A stretch of 64,000 nucleotides of DNA from Carallia brachiata (lineage: Eukaryota > Streptophyta > Magnoliopsida > Malpighiales > Rhizophoraceae), in contig JADCRB010000065.1 in the NCBI GenBank assembly GCA_021464245.1, forward strand, positions 628,689 to 692,688, given 5' to 3'. The notes beneath the pieces are model-generated. The model searched no databases. It saw only the letters and a list, made by a program, of their open reading frames with translations, and was not told where the DNA came from. The position numbers were made by a program, and so were the translations under genes. Shown piece by piece: positions 40,301-53,650 of the stretch. Position 1 is the first letter of the stretch. Every line of letters begins with the position of its first letter.

Positions 40301-43300
40301 CTATTAAATGTGAGAGGCAGCAACATTCGGGCTCTGATACCATGTAAAGATTTGTAGAAGTATGGGCCCAACAATTTAAACGGATAACAACAAGGAAGAA
40401 GCAAGCAATATTAAATGGGCTTTTTGAACACCACATATTACCTAAAACCTTAAGACTTAGGTTATGGGTCTTCTAACCACACTTATATATTGCTTTACTC
40501 CTCTCTTCCTTTCCAATATGAGACTTTTATATTTTATACTCCAACAGTTCAAAACCATAATTAATTGCCAAATTTCATCCAGACTATATGACACAGTGAA
40601 TGACATCTTAATGCATGAGTTCCTTCTCAAAATGCATTTATTGTACTTCCATAATCCACCATGAGATTCAATTTCAGAAATGAAAATGCAAAGCAGTAAG
40701 TGCTGGAAGATATTGCTTGCAGAGGTCATAGGACACACTCAATTGGATTGTCTTGATAATGTAGACATTTGCCTCATTACTTTCAACAACTTCACCTGAT
40801 GTGTTTAACCCCAATCGCTAGAGTACATATTGAAACCCAGAGGAGGAACACAGGCACATTTAAGAAAATCAACTGTCAATGTATATACTTTAACCTCCAT
40901 AATTTTGTGCTTAATACAGAGGAAATAATTTACTGGATATGTGAAAGATTACCATTTTCACCAATCAAAATTCATTGGACCACAGACGTAACATCTATGA
41001 ATGAAGTGGATAATGCTGAAAGAAAAAGCTAGAATTTTACCTCCGACCAAGAGCCTGGAGGAAGTTCTGCATATTTCCTATGAGAAAAGCAAAAAGCAAG
41101 AGTCCAAGGCCAATGATGCCCATGGTAAAGATGACTTCCCAAACAAAGTAGCTTGGGATTTGATTTCCAGCAAGAGTACTTATTTGCTTCATTGAATCAA
41201 AAACATAAATTGATGTCAATGGGAAATAAGGTTAGCTCCTAAATTAACGGCATACTTAATAGTCAATACAGATTCCTTAACTGTGTTTATAGAGCAAGAA
41301 TAAGAGGATCTTTTGATATCAGGCAAGAATGTAAATCAAACGGAAACACAATACAGAAATGTCAATTCCCATTGGTGATATATCAGACACTGAAAATAAG
41401 GAACAAAGGCCTTTTGATTGAAAACTCCAAATCCTAGATTGTTTTTCTGGAACATGATACTTGCATGCAAATATATAAGTTTTCTTCTCCGCATTTAGAA
41501 ACTTCTCCATTCTGTGATACCCACAAATTTTATCAAAAGAACCAAAATAACTAATTTGATAAACTAACAAAGAACCAAATTTACTCATTGCTGAAAGAAA
41601 TCCATCGATTTTTGCTGATCAAGGAAAGCTATCAAAGAAAACTAGGTAGCTATCATATGTGTATATATGTGCAAGGGGCACATATGCATTGTGTGGTGTG
41701 CCTGAATAAATATAATTGCTATCAATAGAATATCATCAAGTGACAAGTTTCGTACAGAAGGCAGGTCGATGAGTGTGTATGTGGCAACATTAATATACTT
41801 GCTGCCAACAGATACCTTCTGGTGACAAGTTTCCTACACCTCGCTGCAGGGCATGTTTCTAGTTGATTAGAGAACTTTTGAAGCAAGCTTCTATCAAGCA
41901 TGTAAATCTAATAACTAAACATAAGCTAGAAAGAGGATTCCATTTTCCAATTACCTGAAATCCCCAGAACAACGAATATACGTATCTAGTGATCACAGGT
42001 TCTAAAGTGAGAGCAGCAGCTTGGGCATAGATTCCGTGAGAAAAACCACTTGTTGTGAAGCAAGCATCAGCACCTGTATTTTTTTTCCAGCTATCCCGTA
42101 GTGGATTGGAAGCAGTATCTCCAACATCCCCATGTCCACAATCTATGAAACTCATGCAGTCGCCCTTCATATCAGTATTATGGCAGGCTTCCCGTAGACA
42201 CTCATTAACCCGCTGCCAGGATAAATTTTTGGGAATGGGGGAAGAGATCATTTGGATACCGTTATACATTTATATTACGAATTAGTAATAACTTCACAAA
42301 ACTTTTTCCAACTCAATAAGATTGTAACTGAAATGGTAGGCAAAACATCAGTAGAAAAGGAGATAATATGCCCTCATACCTAACAGATGTTGTGCCAACA
42401 AATCAAAAAAAAAAATATATTGCAGATTCACTGCCCCTGGAGGGAGCAGTTATTGCATCAGCATTTAACCAAGTATTTATGACAATGACACTCTTTAACT
42501 GTGAAATGTTGTGGTATATGATTACTGCCAGTTTGATTTCTGTTACAAGCTCAAATATTGATACATGTGTCCTTTATAAAACAAACGTATGAAGGCAAAC
42601 CAAGCTATCACCCATACAGAAATTTGTTCTGCTATACACATGGATTTTGCGATACTTTTCCATGATGGAACACTGCATTTGTCATAGACTTTGAGGAATC
42701 ATGATTTAAGTTGGAAGTACATTATACATTGTTGACATATTACAAAGTCATAATTTAGTATGTATGCTATAAGAGAAACCAAAACAGCATAAAATTGAAG
42801 AATGCTGAAAATATTAAGTAGCTCATCGCTTATTGAGGTCATGAAAGAAGAAGTAAGGAAATCATTTGACTTTATCTAAGTTGTAAAGCTTTCACAAACC
42901 AAGATGAATCGTCAGTTGTTGAAGAAAGAGAGCTCAAGAAAGACGTACAAACTATTGTGATCACTAATCATTTTGCTTACCTGCAATCCAAAGAGGTACC
43001 AGCATGACCCAACAATGTGAGCCGACAACATAACGGTCAGAAGATTCACAAAAAAGTTTGCCCATGCTGTCTCAAATATGAAGCCACTTGGAGAGTGACC
43101 AATAAGAAGTGGCGAAAACCTGTACAATCTGGGGATGTACTGAGCGAGAACTGCTGCCCGTAATAGATTTTTGGCATAATTTGCTCCAGATGAACCCAAA
43201 TGGTCAGGCAGGACAAATAATATAATGATCTGCAGAGTGCAAAGAGAGAGGGGGAGGAGGGAGTAGCGAGGGTGAGCATAAGAAAGCAAAATGATCAAGG

Positions 43301-46300
43301 ACTCAATTTCACATGCGCATAACTGTCGACATAGTTATTTCAGTCAAAAGAGGTGGTGCATAGAATCTTTCTTTTCTGACTCTTTCTCTCTGCATTCTCA
43401 ATATTATTGTGATCAGATTAACAAATTTTTCAGTTCTTCGTCCATGAATAATGAAACCCAACTTAAAATTTAGTTTTCTCCCTCCCCTCAACCCCAACTC
43501 AGACATAATAGGCACAAATTATTAGAAACGTGAAAGTCATAAGAGCCCTTGGTCTCGGTCAATCCTTCAAGTTCAGCAAAACTCTTCTTTTCCACATTTT
43601 GATGTTGCTGCGCCGAAGCATCCTTGATTGTTATGATTTGCTATACTGCAATGTATTTGGCATTATGTATTCGGAACTTTGAAAGTACTTTGGTTCTGTT
43701 TCTCATTTCTTGCACGTCAAAGAACTGTTGAGGGGTGGATGGCTACTGCAAGGGAGAGGCTGAGCAGAAGTGGTGTACTGAGATTTCAACATTTATTTTA
43801 TCCTATTACATGATGGTATGGTTACTGCCAGTTTTTACAGTAAATGGGAACACAGGTGATGCACTGTAGGCACAGACACATTGTTGAACTACGTTAATCT
43901 TGGTGTTCTATGTTCTCTCCTCTTATTATGATCGTCTTAATCTGCATTTAACAATACCAGAAAATATGCAGGAACTGCTGTGCCTAAAATTCCCACCCCA
44001 ATAAACATTTTGTTTGCTAAACAGTTTGGCAGGATAAAGAAGCTCATAAGGGCAGATTTATGTCAAAAATTCAATGATCCATAAGATGGTAGTATAATTT
44101 CCACATTAATCATATGTTTTTCTTCCCAGTTCCTTAAACTGGGCCTCCTTGTGCATCCTGATAATTAGCTGCTCCATGCACTAGCATGCACTTGATTTTG
44201 AGGGGGGAAACTTCCTTGGTGATGGCTAATTGTGCTTGCCCAGAAGACTTCTCATGCTGCATTTAACAGGAGTTCTCCTGTTATGTGCATCTAAACTATT
44301 AACCTTTTGATGTCCTATCATTTTGAAAACTTTTTATAGAAATAATTTATTCAACTATCCATGATTAAACCTCAACCTTTGATTTTCAAGCTGATGGTCC
44401 AGATGCACCAAACAAAATAGATTATATTCACCAACATGCGAAGAGCTAAGTGCTTATACAAAACAATTTGATAGAATAACAATTGGAGAAAGGCACAAAA
44501 TATAATGGTTTGATTCTTGTTTGGACCTTCCCTATGCTCATTTAAACAACTAAGCAATAGAGCTTGCACATAACTTGCCCACTTCATTATTGATGGAAAA
44601 AAATGATTTAAGGTAATTTTCAAAATGTTTTATTTCTGGTTCACAAAGAAAGCCAAGTCTTCCCCTTTTCTCATTTAACATTTTATTTTATATCAGTTAA
44701 GTCCCAAACCCAACACCACAAAAAAAAAAAAAAACAACAGAAAGCACATGAAACGTTGTTCCACAGATATGGCAATTTGAGCTGGCAAAAACTTTAAAGA
44801 GAGTTATAGAAGACAAGGAATGAAATGAACTTACCTGAGGAAGTGGTATCACTAATAATAAATCAATCACAAAATATCCTCGCAGGTAGTTCATGGCAAT
44901 TTTCCTTGGAATGTCAACTAACTCTCCAGCCGTCACTTCTATATACTCGGGAGCAAATTGCAATGGATTGTTAACTGACTCTCTGGTCCTCACCATTGTA
45001 GACTCAGGAGCCACATAAGCTAATCTAAACTGCACAAAATAAATGAAACATTACAAATCAATGAGTCAAATCATTCTGTTTAATAAGTTCCAAAAGAATT
45101 TTGCTTGAAGGGCTAACTGTACATAGCCCCAAACAAAACAAATTTTACAAAACAGTGATGTGTTGGAAAATCATAAATATCAAAGCACTAAAGTTTGGAG
45201 GAAAAAATTAATTTGAAGGGAAAATTTTATCAGAATCATAATTAGAGAAAAATATAGTTTCCAGTAATAATTCTATTTGAAGGAACTATTGTAGCTTTAA
45301 ACTAATCAGAGAAACACTATAAAATTGAAAGCATAAAATATAGAATGCTTTGTTCTTTGATGGCTCTCAGCTTGGAATATTCTCCTTCTTCTCCGTTTCC
45401 TTTTCTTTCCCAATAATGTTAAGTGGATCCCATAGCAGCGTTAACTGGCAATTTTACTCCTCCTGAACATCAAGCTGACATTTGTATACAGAGCAATCTA
45501 GACTTATCCCATAGAATATTTACAATTCATATCATTTTGTGTCCTTCACAAATATATTTATCATTACCAGCGTTGCAGAAATTCACAAAAAGTGCAGAGA
45601 TAGTTTGTACGGCAGTTCCAAAATGACACCACATTTCAAAACATCCAAAGAATGTGCATCTCATTCATATGGCAACAGTTGAATTTCATGATTGTGCACA
45701 CTATCTTGCAGTGCATTTCATGATCTTGATCTTGAATTGAATGCGTCGAAAACATGTAATGCTAGCAGAAGTAAAGCGTTATTGTATGATCCTTTTAATA
45801 AGTGTATTAAGCAGTTTAGCTACACAGGTTCAGTGCAGATGTCGCATTAAGTGACCTCTGGGGTTGGGCAACTTCTTGGAGGCAAAATATTTATAGCAGC
45901 AAGTAAATATGATAGATTCAACTGCGTGAAACAAATAAAAAAAAAACAAATCCGAGTATCAGTACAGAGAGTTGAGTAAGAAGGCAACGCACCTGAAGAA
46001 GCATATTTAGTAAGTAAACAATATCAGTTATGCTCCTAAGAACCACCATAACTGTAGTCATGTGCCCATCAATGACTATACACTTGTTATTCTGCATTTG
46101 AAAAGAGAAAAATCGATGCCCAGGTAATGAACTAAGAGGAGATTAAATTTTTTGTTTGAACTTCGATGGAATATGGAGTTTGTGGCTTTGATAACTTGAA
46201 CAGTTAGGCATTGATACTGCAAATAGTGGTGTTGGCTAAGGGTGAGGAGAAATGTAGTGAGACATGTGAATTAACGTATCTCATACTTTTATGTTTGGGT

Positions 46301-48398
46301 TCGAATCTTTGAGGTCCCAGAACGAGGGAGGAGCTCATGCAACTTGGGATACAATTTTGCAAGAATTGAAGTTAAAAAACAGGAGCACAATGTGGTATGG
46401 TAAGCAAGGATCTTGGAAATGGAATCTCTCGTGCTGAATTCGGTGCAATATCAGGAAAGTTTGCAGCTGTGCTGTTGAAAGTTGCAATGAATGTCTCCTG
46501 ATTACAAATGAATTCAGTGCAGTGGCGTTCTCCAAGATGTGGTGATTACTAGAATGTGTATGGTTTGGTTTGGCTGGTTCAGAAGCAATAAAAAATTGGA
46601 AGGTATAAACATTGTATCCTCGCAACAACAAGTTCACTCTTTTTCATAAATTCCAGAACTTAAAACAGCTAGAACCCTACCTTTGCACTGACAGTAAGAA
46701 GAAAAATAGAGGATCTATGAAAATTGCCAGCGAACAGGAAATAACGAAAAATTGGTTCCAATGCTTAACAACTTTGGCATGAGGACTCATAACTCCAGGA
46801 ATATATGGCTTCAGAAATGAGACGAACCGCTTTGCCCAACCTTTAGCATCCCCATAGAGAACACTATGAAGCTGCAAATAACCACATACAGAAAACTCCA
46901 TGACCATGCAGATATAGCTGCATAGATACCCTACATTTGGTAATAAAAATTTCAGGAGAATAAAAGGTAACACTGTTACTAACAAATAGATTTGCAGGAT
47001 TGTGATCCTGCAACACAAGCATATTAGAATGAGAATATAACCCAATCAATGCGAAAAATCCTTTCCTGCTTATAAAGTTAAAAACAATGAGTAATTTACA
47101 TGACGATTGACAAAGGATGGAAAAAGTTTAAAATTTTAAATTATCAAGAGAATGAAAACAACCGAGATTCACCAATTGAAGATAATGGCACATTCAAATC
47201 TAATCCATCAAAAAGAACAGCAAAGAAAAAGGACCTAAGGAAGAAGTGCATATAGGTCCCCCAATCCGACGAAAAAGGCCTGTCCAAAAGCTTTCTTCAT
47301 AATTTGTTAAAATTTCTGACAGTAAGAGTTTTTTATAAGGACAACAAGGTAACAGGGCTCTGTCAACCGCAACACAGAGTCTAACAGCCAGTCCCCACAA
47401 ATGATGTCAAACCTAACGGTACACCGCGTTCTTATTGTCTTTCATGAAACATCAGTAGATTCCAAGAAGTTTGGCTACAAAGAGCGCATGAGTGTTTTGT
47501 GTGTGTGCGTGTGAGGGTGTTGTGTGGACATCTGTGTAAATCTGTTGCTTATTTATAAGCCAAAACATGTGAAGGAAGTGCTGAGCAGCAATCGAAACGA
47601 TGAACATTCAAGCCTATGATGAAAAATTGCTCCTTTTACATTAGAATCAGGAATCCAAGTGAATTAGCTCAAGAACAATAGCTGCACACAGTCGGAATTT
47701 TGTCCCCTAAGCTCCTAACGGACTCTCAGTTCATATAAGAAAACAATAAGAGATATGGCAGTGGTCATCAAGCAAAACTTATTAGAATGTGTGTAGCTTA
47801 ACAGATTATTGAGAAAGAGAACTAATCATCCAGGAAAATAGATGTAAAATCAACAACCTCAGAGCTAAAAAATTTGTTTATACGAAATAAGAACTCACCT
47901 TGGGGTCAAATATACTTGAAGCTCTTGTGTGCTGCGCTGCTTTGGGATGGTAATATGTTGGGCATATTGTGCAGTAAGGGTCATTGCACATCCCCAGTTG
48001 CCCAGACCGCAGTAAATGTTCATTTCTACCATAAGTATCATCTTTACAATCATTCTGATCAATTCCTTTCAAAGAAGAAAATTTTCAGCCTTGAGTTCCA
48101 CTTTTTGCCGACCTGCTACAGACTGATTTTCCCCGAAAGGAGCTAAACCTTTGCGGTCAATATACAATGGACCAGTCATCTGAAGCTCTGGAGTTCTTCT
48201 TTGAGCACGCAGCGGACCAGTAAAGCCAACAAGGTTGCTTTCATTTTTATGGGACTCCATATAATTCATGGGAATGGAAAATGACTCACTCCGATCACTG
48301 GAAGTGAATGCTTGAGATTGAGAATCTGCATTTTCAGGCACTGACCGTGGATGTCTGTCTGATGACATAGGAACTTTATCCTTTTCGTGACTAATCAT
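37391..48398 (-). CDS. CNGC20: Cyclic nucleotide-gated ion channel, CNGC19/20 clade, with two apparent 1-nt deletions
   Basis: Cation (Ca2+-permeable) channel subunit; CNGC19/20 act in plant immunity and cell-death control. Twelve exons (minus): 48398-47899, 46871-46681, 46091-45993, 45029-44835, 43229-42981, 42212-41955, 41186-41041, 39875-39798, 38417-38288, 38182-37936, 37762-37600, 37508-37391. The cytosolic N-terminus contains LRSGQLGMCNDPYCTICP. Six-TM core follows, with pore segment STLAGNQIPSYF whose filter AGNQ fits this clade, not the commoner GQNL. Then come the C-linker (RRRDVDQWMEHRRLP), the cyclic-nucleotide-binding domain (MVFIVRGKLESIG; GEELVTWCLE) and an IQ-type calmodulin site (TQIQVAWRSRRKW). 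Exons 1 and 2 are 500 and 191 nt; 501 and 192 are needed. The suspect bases are in the A-runs near 48078-48081 and 46682-46684. With both restored it would be 791 residues. Exons 3-12 are undamaged. Confidence 0.93.
39969..40546 (-). mobile_element. TRIM (miniature LTR retrotransposon) in CNGC20 intron 7
   Basis: 578 bp. Two 204-bp LTRs (39969-40172 and 40343-40546, about ten differences) enclose a 170-bp interior with no coding capacity. On the minus strand the element reads TGTTGGAG...TTTACA, then the Met-tRNA primer site TGGTATCAGAGC (40342-40331), and a polypurine tract GAGGGGGCG just before the second LTR. A perfect 5-bp target duplication GTTCA flanks it (39964-39968 and 40547-40551). 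It lies in the same orientation as the host gene, inside an intron, so it need not disrupt splicing. Confidence 0.93.
40331..40342 (-). promoter_or_regulatory. Primer-binding site of the TRIM element
   Basis: Minus-strand TGGTATCAGAGC, complementary to the 3' end of initiator Met-tRNA, directly abutting the LTR end ACA. It shows where reverse transcription would start and fixes the element's orientation. Confidence 0.9.
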
Positions 48399-48974
48399 TC
48401 CTTAGGAACAAGACCTGATAAGGAAGTTAAGAAGATCTCAAGACAACTCAAGAAAATAAGACATAAAAATAGATTTTTATTAAACAGGAAGAAAATCCAC
48501 GAATTAGATGAATAGGCATGTATCAAAGCAAGAAAAACTTTAAAACCTCCAAGTTTAGCAATAGCCCATGAAAGCTCAGCATCAACTTATCAAGGGAAGT
48601 AAGAAACTATTAAGAAACCATTACACAGAAACTTGTTTATAACACAACAACAAATTCCAATTTGTTCAGCAGGAAGCAGGACTGCTTGTAAGCCGAAAGA
48701 AAAGGCTACATGTTCATCTTTCCACATCAACCGGCACCCACTAGCTGCCATCTTATACTACATCTACTTCATTCATTGGTGAATTTTGGAACGAAAGAAC
48801 CAAAATTTTATCAGATGGGACGCAAGTCAACAATGTTAAAAGCCATTTTTAAGTACAATATTATAGTATTATGAAAATTTAGCAGAGCTTTAAAAGCGAA
48901 ACCCGCTTAAGAACAGAGTTCCAAGTTCCAACTAACTATATCCACTTGAGCATAAAAGGGAAGAAAGAAACAGA

Positions 48975-48979
<5 letters not shown>

Positions 48980-49006
<27 letters not shown>
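48980..49006. repeat. (GA)n microsatellite upstream of CNGC20
   Basis: About thirteen GA units some 580 bases upstream of the presumed start codon; on the gene strand it reads as a CT tract, common in plant 5' leaders and core promoters. Confidence 0.8.
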
Positions 49007-49649
49007 TTGAGAAGTGAGAACAGGTGACCAAGAGAGAAAGAGAGAGCAAGAGACCATGCACAAGCCAAGTTCGGTGTCAGTTTGCTCGGGCAGTAAAGAA
49101 AGAAAAAAAAAGAAAAAGTTATACTTTAAAAAAAATATATATTTTAAAATAGCGATCGAATACAATTAAATAAATTTAATATACAATTAATTATATTTTA
49201 TATATAAAAAATAATATTTTTTTTATTTTTTAATTACACTTAAAATTCAAGCAATTATAAATTAAATATAATTAATTACTAAAAAAAAAAATCAAACAGC
49301 CTTTAATCAAAGATGAAAAAGACATAAAGCCCGAGAATTGAGACTGAACTCGTTATTTTAATAGCCCAAAAATTTTATATTTTATTCATTTCCTTTTATA
49401 AATTTAATTATTTATTATTTATATTATTTTATTATTAAATTAATTTTGTTTATATATTATTTTTATATCTGATATTCTCAATTATCTAAAAATTACATTA
49501 ATCTTGACTAAATCAAAATTGAGTGAAAAAAATTATAATAAATAAAATTTTAATAATATTTATTTTTTTATATACAAAATTTAAATTTAAAATTTTATTT
49601 AAAAAGAACACAGTCTCATATTATTTGGACCGTCAGAGATTAGCGTCTT

Positions 49650-50045
49650 TTATAAATTTTGGCATACTTGCTTTGGATGCAAGTGCACGGAGCAGCCACC
49701 AAACGACTTCCCTTGCATTTTCCCTAGTTCTTTTTTTTTTTTCTCCTTTTTCCTCCTTCGTCTCTGCCCCAGTCCTTGCCTTCGGTGCCGCCATATCGGC
49801 CGCCAGGGAGCTAGCCTCCTATTCAGTCTTCGCTGCAGGAGCCGCCGTACTTGTCTCCGGCGCGACCACATGAGCACCCTTTGCTGCAGCTTAAACTAAT
49901 GCTGCTGGTGCCGTCCCTAGAGTTGATGCCTCAAGCGGCGCAACAGCCTTTGCCTCCAGCGTCTCCGCCATTGTCTCGTCTATCGCCTGCAACATCTTTG
50001 CCGCCTGCCTCTACTGCCGACACTGATAGAATGTGTTACTGTTGA
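49650..50045 (-). pseudogene. Unidentified GC-rich coding-like remnant (Ala/Glu/Lys-rich)
   Basis: This patch is much GC-richer than its surroundings. On the minus strand it gives an Ala/Glu/Thr-rich reading broken by stop codons, for example IDETMAETLEAKAVAPLEAS, followed by a Lys/Glu-rich stretch. It could be a decayed gene fragment or repeat. I do not recognise the family. Confidence 0.3.
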
Positions 50046-53000
50046 CCACTTTTGGATTTGGTGTTTTGTCCAGATTGTGATTATTTTAATGTTTTTAGTT
50101 TAACTATTTCAGAAACCATCGTCAAGCGTACAGGTCCGTGGAGATGTCACTTGTCTAACATTGGTCCGTTGAAATGCAGTCTGTACTATTATATATACCT
50201 TTATCTAATTTATTTAGAGTTAATTAATACTTCGTAATTAGATAATTTTAATAACAGTTTAATAATTTTTAGGCATGATGCACTGTTTAATAATAATCGC
50301 ATTAATCATTTAATGTGTAAGTTATGTGTGTTGATTTATTATCTTATTTTATACATGTGTGTTTGACCACTTCACGGCGGTCATACAAATCTTTCGCGTA
50401 TTAGTACAATAATTTTGTTTCAGTTAAAAAAAAAAAAGACAAAAGTGTCGAGAGCAGAGGGGCACCAAGACCTTGCAGGCAGCTCCCAAGTTCCCTTGCT
50501 GTAATTTCTTTCCATGACGTGCAAATTGCAAACAACCAATTTTCTTTTTTCTTCCAAAAAAAGGGGCAAGCATCAAGCGGCTGCCACCCCAATCATAAGA
50601 ATAAAAGTAGCAGAAGGAAGAAGTGATGACCGGAACAAAACGAAAAAGGTAGAAGGGATCAGGAAAGAAATTAATTTTTAATTGACAAAAATACAGATTT
50701 TATTTACTACCACAATTTCTTTTAAAAATTTTATTCATAACCTTCTCATTTTTTTAAAGAATTTACTCTTCATATTTCTTCGCTCAATCATTTATAATTT
50801 TTTTTTTATTAATTTACCGTTAAATTTTATAAGTAACGATTCAGTTAGAATAGTATCATTCAACTCAAACATCATATCGACATAAATTAAAAACATCACG
50901 TCCAACCATTTTTTTCAGATTCTTTTTCAAAATGTTTTATTTTCAAATTCTTATATTTTCAAAAATTAGTTGTAATAAATAGTGTAATAAATAAAATATT
51001 AAAAAAATTAGAAAAAGTATATTAAATTTTAAAAAATAAAAAATAGATAAATTATTAAATATTATTAAATTAAAGACATACTTTTTATGTGTTCACCTAT
51101 GTGCATTTACGTTATTAGCCTCTATATATTAATCCTGTCATCTTTGTCTTCTCGTTAAATTAAAAACATTTCAGCGCTTGAGACCAAAAAAAAAAAAAAA
51201 ACATTTCAGCTCTTAAACAAATTTGAGAAGGGGCAATGTTATGTGGGCCGACTTTTTTACCCACTTCTCTTTTTATTTATTTATCTTAAACTTGATTTTT
51301 TTTAAAGAAAAATTCAAAACTTTTTTAACTAAGTGAGCCGTGACAGTGCTGGCCCCCTTTTGGCGCCCACCAATCTTTTTCTTTTGAGAAATTTCGTCCA
51401 GTTTATGAATATTGAACGAAAATCACGCTTGTTACTCATGTATTCATGTACCAATGAATGCATTATTACGAGGACATCGATCATGGACTCAATATTATTT
51501 ACTTTAAATGATATGATCAGCAAGTAAATAATCGTGAAGGCTTATGTAAGGGTATAGTCCGAATGATAAGGACGAATTTGAAACTATGTTACGAGATGCC
51601 TAAACATATATATTTGACTTTCTTTTAATTTCACAACTATAATATGATTAATAAATGAAGGTTACAAGAGTAAGATCATACTAACTAACGACTAATGCAA
51701 GAAATTCTTCTTGATTGAAAATAAATAGTCTCTTTATGAACAATATATAAAATAGTTATCCGGGGGCATTGTCCACATGTCATTTTTATTAGCATTTTTT
51801 TGTCCGTAAAAAATTAATTTGGAGATAAGAGTTTAAGTAATTCTTTTCTTTTTTGACGACTAATGGGATCATAAAAAATAACCAGAAAAAAATATAAAAA
51901 AAAATTTCAATGACAGCCTTGCTCTGCGGAAGAGTTATACCAATTATATCAACAAAGATAAATTTGTAAAATCTTGGCAAAGAGACTCCCAAACTTGAAA
52001 CGGAGAACCTGAAACAACAGCAAAGTTGACTATAAAATTTGTACAAAAATTAGTAGTTTATGTTTAAACTGACAAGAGTTGAAGTAATTCTAGCACTGCT
52101 GAACCTTGAATTTAGTGTGAGCAGCTTTGTTAGCTGCTAACGTTAAACGAAGGCTACAGATTATCACTGCACACACAAGGGAAAACTTTATCTTTTTGGA
52201 TTTAAAGATGGGTCTCTCCCACTCTTCAACTTTAGGCGAAATTTCTGAAGCGTTTTTGAATGGAAAAAGATGCCTTTTTTGTTTTTTTTCTTTGACGAGA
52301 AGCAAAGGTTCATCCATTCAATGAGATTCTTACACAACAAAAGAATAAGGTCCCGCAGAAAAAAGAATGCCTAATTAAAGGGACCCAAGCCCAACAGCTG
52401 CATGCATGATTAGGGTTTGTTGGGCTAACTTTTTCTCGGTAATTACACGCTTTATCTTTTCCAAAAAACAATGAGCAGAAAGGGCAAATTTTGACCAAAA
52501 CAGTATCTTTAGATTCTTATTATAACAATGGATCGTTGTGATCCGAAAATTAGAAAATTTATTTATACAGTTTGAATTCTAACACAAACTATTTAACATA
52601 AATTATTCAATAAAATTAAATATATGTCTATTTTCATACAATTATAGGAATAACTTAGTCAGAATTAATATATAAAAATATCACTAACTTTACAAATTTA
52701 ATACTAACTTTAAAAATTAACAGTTTATTTTTTTAAATTTTTTTAATAAATCTAACCCGTTATGAATTTTCTTGAATATAATTTATTTGTTTCAATAATG
52801 TTGCACTAACTTATATTATTATCATGTCATTAAAACATATATATTTTTATAAATTTATTATCAAAACTGACAGATTTATTCATATAAAATTATTAGGTAC
52901 TAAAGTTGTTATAAAAATATTTAAAGAAGGATAAACTGTTATTTTTTAAAATTGATATTAAATTTATTATTTTAAATAAAATTAATAATATTTTTATATA

Positions 53001-53109
53001 TTAACCTAACTTAGTGACCATTTCTTAGTTATGGGAATATACTTTTTTTTGTAATTTTGTATAACACCCTTCTTTACGTATGTAATAAAGCAGTGTAATC
53101 CTCTAAGAC

Positions 53110-53650
53110 AGATTTTCGACGTAGCACCGCTAATTTTTCCGGAAGAAGAAAAGTCCTTATTTTGCACATGGCGCATTGTCAATTTGAAGTAGCTTTTATT
53201 TCGTGGCAAAAAGCAGCTTATCTCATCTTTTTTGTTTTTTTATCGTACATGTGAAATGACAGAATGCGAAATAAAGCAAACCATTATTACTTTATCTCAT
53301 CTTATCTTTATGATTTTATCTTCAGTGTGGGACATGTTGCCAATGTTATCTATGCGGCTATGCCTTTGCTAACATAGTTTTGATGGGTAGACAATTGGGA
53401 GACCAGTACTAGAGAAATAAAATAGAAAGAGATTATCTTTAGTAATGATTTTTTTAATCTAGATTATCTTTAGTAATGATGGCCACATACATACTTGTCA
53501 AATGTTTGTGTACTCGTTGGATTTGGGAAGAGATTTAACTATCAGTAGCAGTTCCTTCCTGTCAAATTTGATAAATGGGTCCACGGGACTTTATCAACTT
53601 TTTTGTATTGGTTTCTACAAATTATTGCTTCTTATTCAAAAGCAATATGC
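53110..53650. repeat. Duplicated intergenic block, copy A
   Basis: Matches 62860-63290 in order and orientation at perhaps 80 percent by eye, with indels. Shared phrases include GCGCATTGTCAATTTGAAG, TTTATTTCGTGGCAAAAA, CAAATGTTTGTGTACTC and GGGAAGAGATTTAACTA. Copy A has an extra internal repeat of the AGATTATCTTTAGTAATGAT unit. Confidence 0.8.

Larger units (their letters stand above)
48399..52999. other. Upstream region of CNGC20-like gene and AT-rich intergenic DNA
   Basis: The first about 600 bases are probably 5' UTR and promoter, with a (GA)n run at 48980-49006. An unusually GC-rich patch lies at 49650-50045 (separate entry). The rest is AT-rich with scattered A and T runs. No gene recognised. 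Confidence 0.5.

Noticed and set aside
48050..48112. A 47-nt intron that would restore the CNGC20 exon 1 frame
   Set aside because: Too short for a plant intron and would remove coding-like sequence; a single missing T explains the frame better.
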